NCBI RefSeq assembly: GCF_013927005.1
Contig: NZ_CP055930.1
Coordinates: forward strand, 3,410,001 to 3,474,000
Length of the DNA: 64,000 nucleotides
Reading direction: 5' to 3'
Source: Enterobacter sp. RHBSTW-00175
GTDB taxonomy: Bacteria > Pseudomonadota > Gammaproteobacteria > Enterobacterales > Enterobacteriaceae
Notes under the pieces: generated by a model
Databases searched by the model: none
What the model was told of the DNA's origin: nothing
The model's input: only the letters and a program-made list of their open reading frames with translations
Part shown: positions 62,440-64,000 of the stretch, in pieces
Position numbering within the stretch: position 1 is the stretch's first letter
How the letters are laid out: every line of letters begins with the position of its first letter
Program-made: the position numbers and the translations under genes

Positions 62440-63552
62440 TTACATCATCGACACGATCCGCTTCATCAGCCGAATTCTTGGTGCAATCGATGCCTTATCC
62501 AGCCACTCCGCCGGGCTGTGGAACCCTGTGCCAACCGGCCCTAAGCCGTCGAGCGTTGGAATACCCAGTGCAGCGGTGTGATTGGCATCGCTGCCGCCAC
62601 CGACCGCCTGCCAGGTGATGGCAATGCCTTCCGCTTTTCCTGCTGCTTCCACTTGTTGCATCAGTGCCTGCGTCGCTTCGCTGGTTGCCATCGCCGGCTT
62701 GTGATTGACCTGTGTCAGGGTGGTCGTCACCCCATCTAAAAAGCCTTTTTCACATAATGCGTTAAGCGCCTGATTCACACGGTCATACTCATCGTTTTCC
62801 CAGAAGCGAACATCGAGTTCAGCGACGGCTGTATCCGCAACCACGTTCGCTGCGCTGCCGCCGTGGATCACCCCGACGTTGAGCGTGGTTCCACGATCCC
62901 AGTCGGTCAACGCGTTGATGGCGATAACGCTGTTTGCCAGCGCCGTAATCGCTGAGCGGCCTTTTTCCGGGTCGTTACCCGCGTGTGCCGCCACGCCGCT
63001 AAAGGTGAGGTGATAGCCCGCCATTCCCTTGCGTGCTTTGACCAGCGATCCGTCGGCGCGTGCGGCTTCGCATACCAGCACGCAGCGAGAACGTTTTGCC
63101 AGCTCGCCAATCCACTGGTGAGAATGCACCGAACCGGTCTCTTCATCCGGGTTCATCGCCACGGCGATGGACAGGCGATCGTGGTCAGCGGCATCAAGCC
63201 CGCGCATTGCCCACAAAATATTCAGAAGCCCGCTCTTCATATCCGACACGCCGGGGCCGTACAGGCGGGAATCGTCCTCGCTCATCGGGCGCTCGGCGAC
63301 GGTGCCGGGCGCAAACACGGTATCAAGATGGCCGACCAGCAGTACGTCGAACTGCGCCGCCAGGGGTTTATTGGTCACGAATACACCCGGTCCAACCTGG
63401 TCGCCTAAATCCACCTGTTCGGTGTGCCAGCCTTCCTGCTGCCAGAGTGCTTCGATAATACCTGCAACCGTCGCCACGCCTGTAAGGGTCTGGGTGCCGC
63501 AGTCTACGTTTACCAGTGTTTTCAGTTCTTCAATGTAATGATCCAGATTCAT
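62440..63552 (-). CDS. M20-family metallopeptidase (glutamate carboxypeptidase-like)
   Basis: A 370-residue M20/ArgE-DapE-CPG2 family enzyme: VLLVGHLDTVF (zinc His and catalytic Asp), YGPGVSDMKSGLLNILWAM (bridging Asp), NPDEETGSVHS (catalytic Glu and zinc Glu), VAAHAGNDPEKGRSAI in the dimerisation domain and LGPVGTGFHSPAEWLDKASI (zinc His). It probably cleaves C-terminal glutamate-type residues or N-acyl amino acids. It follows a YjiG-type membrane gene by 13 bp; in E. coli yjiHG are next to another peptidase gene, iadA. Confidence 0.9.
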   Translation of the reverse strand: MNLDHYIEELKTLVNVDCGTQTLTGVATVAGIIEALWQQEGWHTEQVDLGDQVGPGVFVTNKPLAAQFDVLLVGHLDTVFAPGTVAERPMSEDDSRLYGPGVSDMKSGLLNILWAMRGLDAADHDRLSIAVAMNPDEETGSVHSHQWIGELAKRSRCVLVCEAARADGSLVKARKGMAGYHLTFSGVAAHAGNDPEKGRSAITALANSVIAINALTDWDRGTTLNVGVIHGGSAANVVADTAVAELDVRFWENDEYDRVNQALNALCEKGFLDGVTTTLTQVNHKPAMATSEATQALMQQVEAAGKAEGIAITWQAVGGGSDANHTAALGIPTLDGLGPVGTGFHSPAEWLDKASIAPRIRLMKRIVSMM

Positions 63553-63565
63553 GATGATGTCCTGT

Positions 63566-64000
63566 TCAGAGAATAATGCGCATCAGCAGCATGGCTAAAA
63601 AAGCGTTGATGACCGAAATGGCAATCATCAGCGGAATACGTTTGGCGCGGGTGCCGATGACCCCCAGAATGCGGCCGAGATACTGCACCTGCGATCCCAT
63701 CAGGTAGATAGCGGGGGCGAGGATTGCCAGATGCTCCCCGCTGATAATGCCTTTATCAAACAAGCCAATGGCCACGCCGATCCCACCGCCCATCGACATC
63801 CAGCCGCCAATCAGCACAGCTGCTGCTTCACCCGGCAGACCAAAAAGACCCATCAGCGGAGCGAAGACCATGCCCAGTCCTTTTAGCGCGCCGGTGATTT
63901 CAAGCGCCTTAATGATGATAAAGGCCATCACCACGTTGGGCAGGGTGCTGCTGGTGGCGATGCTCCAGCCTTTACGTGCGCCTTCGACAAATACATCGGT
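63566..64000 (-). CDS. YjiG-family inner-membrane protein (5' end beyond window)
   Basis: The frame is open to the window edge, so at least 144 residues are present and the start is outside. It begins TDVFVEGARKGWSIATSSTL and carries PNVVMAFIIIKALEITGALK, GLPGEAAAVLIGGWMSMGGG, LAPAIYLMGSQVQYLGRIL and the end INAFLAMLLMRIIL, matching E. coli YjiG (nucleoside-recognition/Gate domain, spore-maturation-like). These proteins are thought to act with YjiH as a transporter; the ligand is unknown. Co-transcribed with the M20 peptidase. Confidence 0.85.
   Translation of the reverse strand, partial: TDVFVEGARKGWSIATSSTLPNVVMAFIIIKALEITGALKGLGMVFAPLMGLFGLPGEAAAVLIGGWMSMGGGIGVAIGLFDKGIISGEHLAILAPAIYLMGSQVQYLGRILGVIGTRAKRIPLMIAISVINAFLAMLLMRIIL

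Overview
The window is chromosomal DNA of a gammaproteobacterium of the Enterobacteriaceae, most likely the Enterobacter / Lelliottia / Leclercia group. The evidence is the E. coli-like backbone order ybdG - nfsB - ybdF - ybdJ - ybdK - entD - fepA - fes - ybdZ - entF - fepCGD - entS - fepB - entCEBA-entH, the ramR-romA-ramA locus next to nfsB (known from Enterobacter, Klebsiella and, without romA, Salmonella), and enterobacterial REP elements. The exact genus and species cannot be fixed by eye. I see no rRNA, tRNA, CRISPR array or complete insertion sequence.

Layout. 1-3710: a small catabolic cluster (MFS symporter cut by the window edge, TIM-barrel isomerase, Gfo/Idh/MocA dehydrogenase, LacI regulator). 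3712-9254: ybdG, a drug-type MFS exporter with a divergent regulator sharing a palindrome, a DUF2157 membrane protein, and a toxin-antitoxin pair bracketed by a 17-bp direct repeat. 9276-12665: nfsB, ybdF, ramR, romA and ramA, with the RamR operator on the ramA promoter. 12761-19234: a secreted Fes-like esterase behind a possible Fur box, ybdJ, an unlisted 36-residue membrane protein, a P2-type cation ATPase, an RND pump remnant and ybdK. 19404-21362: small accessory genes and a probable satellite-phage scrap. 21337-26384: a peptide-type ABC importer. 26585-30692: a GNAT acetyltransferase and an orphan T6SS Hcp-Tle1 fusion effector with two tandem DUF2931 lipoproteins. 30931-41139: a pentose catabolic island (FGGY kinase, fucose/arabinose-type isomerase, split transketolase, SorC regulator, ribose-type ABC importer) resembling the D-apiose transketolase pathway. 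41352-43500: the folate-independent methionine synthase pair MesD/MesX with a structured leader. 43606-62400: the complete enterobactin system. 62440-64000: an M20 peptidase and a YjiG-type membrane protein where E. coli has cstA.

How it works together. The enterobactin block is complete for synthesis (EntC, EntB, EntA for 2,3-dihydroxybenzoate; EntE, EntB, EntF, EntD and YbdZ for assembly; EntH for proofreading), export (EntS), uptake (FepA, FepB, FepD, FepG, FepC) and iron release (Fes). It is read from three divergent intergenic regions, each with a Fur-box-like sequence. fepE is absent. The secreted Fes-like protein at 12820-14388 may add a periplasmic iron-release step.

The most interesting parts are the Hcp-Tle1 / double DUF2931 module, the pentose island with its duplicated operator module, the TA pair flanked by direct repeats, the MesD/MesX pair with its leader, the periplasmic Fes paralogue, and the small membrane protein beside the P-type ATPase. 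Functional calls rest on recalled family features, since no search was run; start choices rest on visible ribosome binding sites and remembered E. coli homologues.
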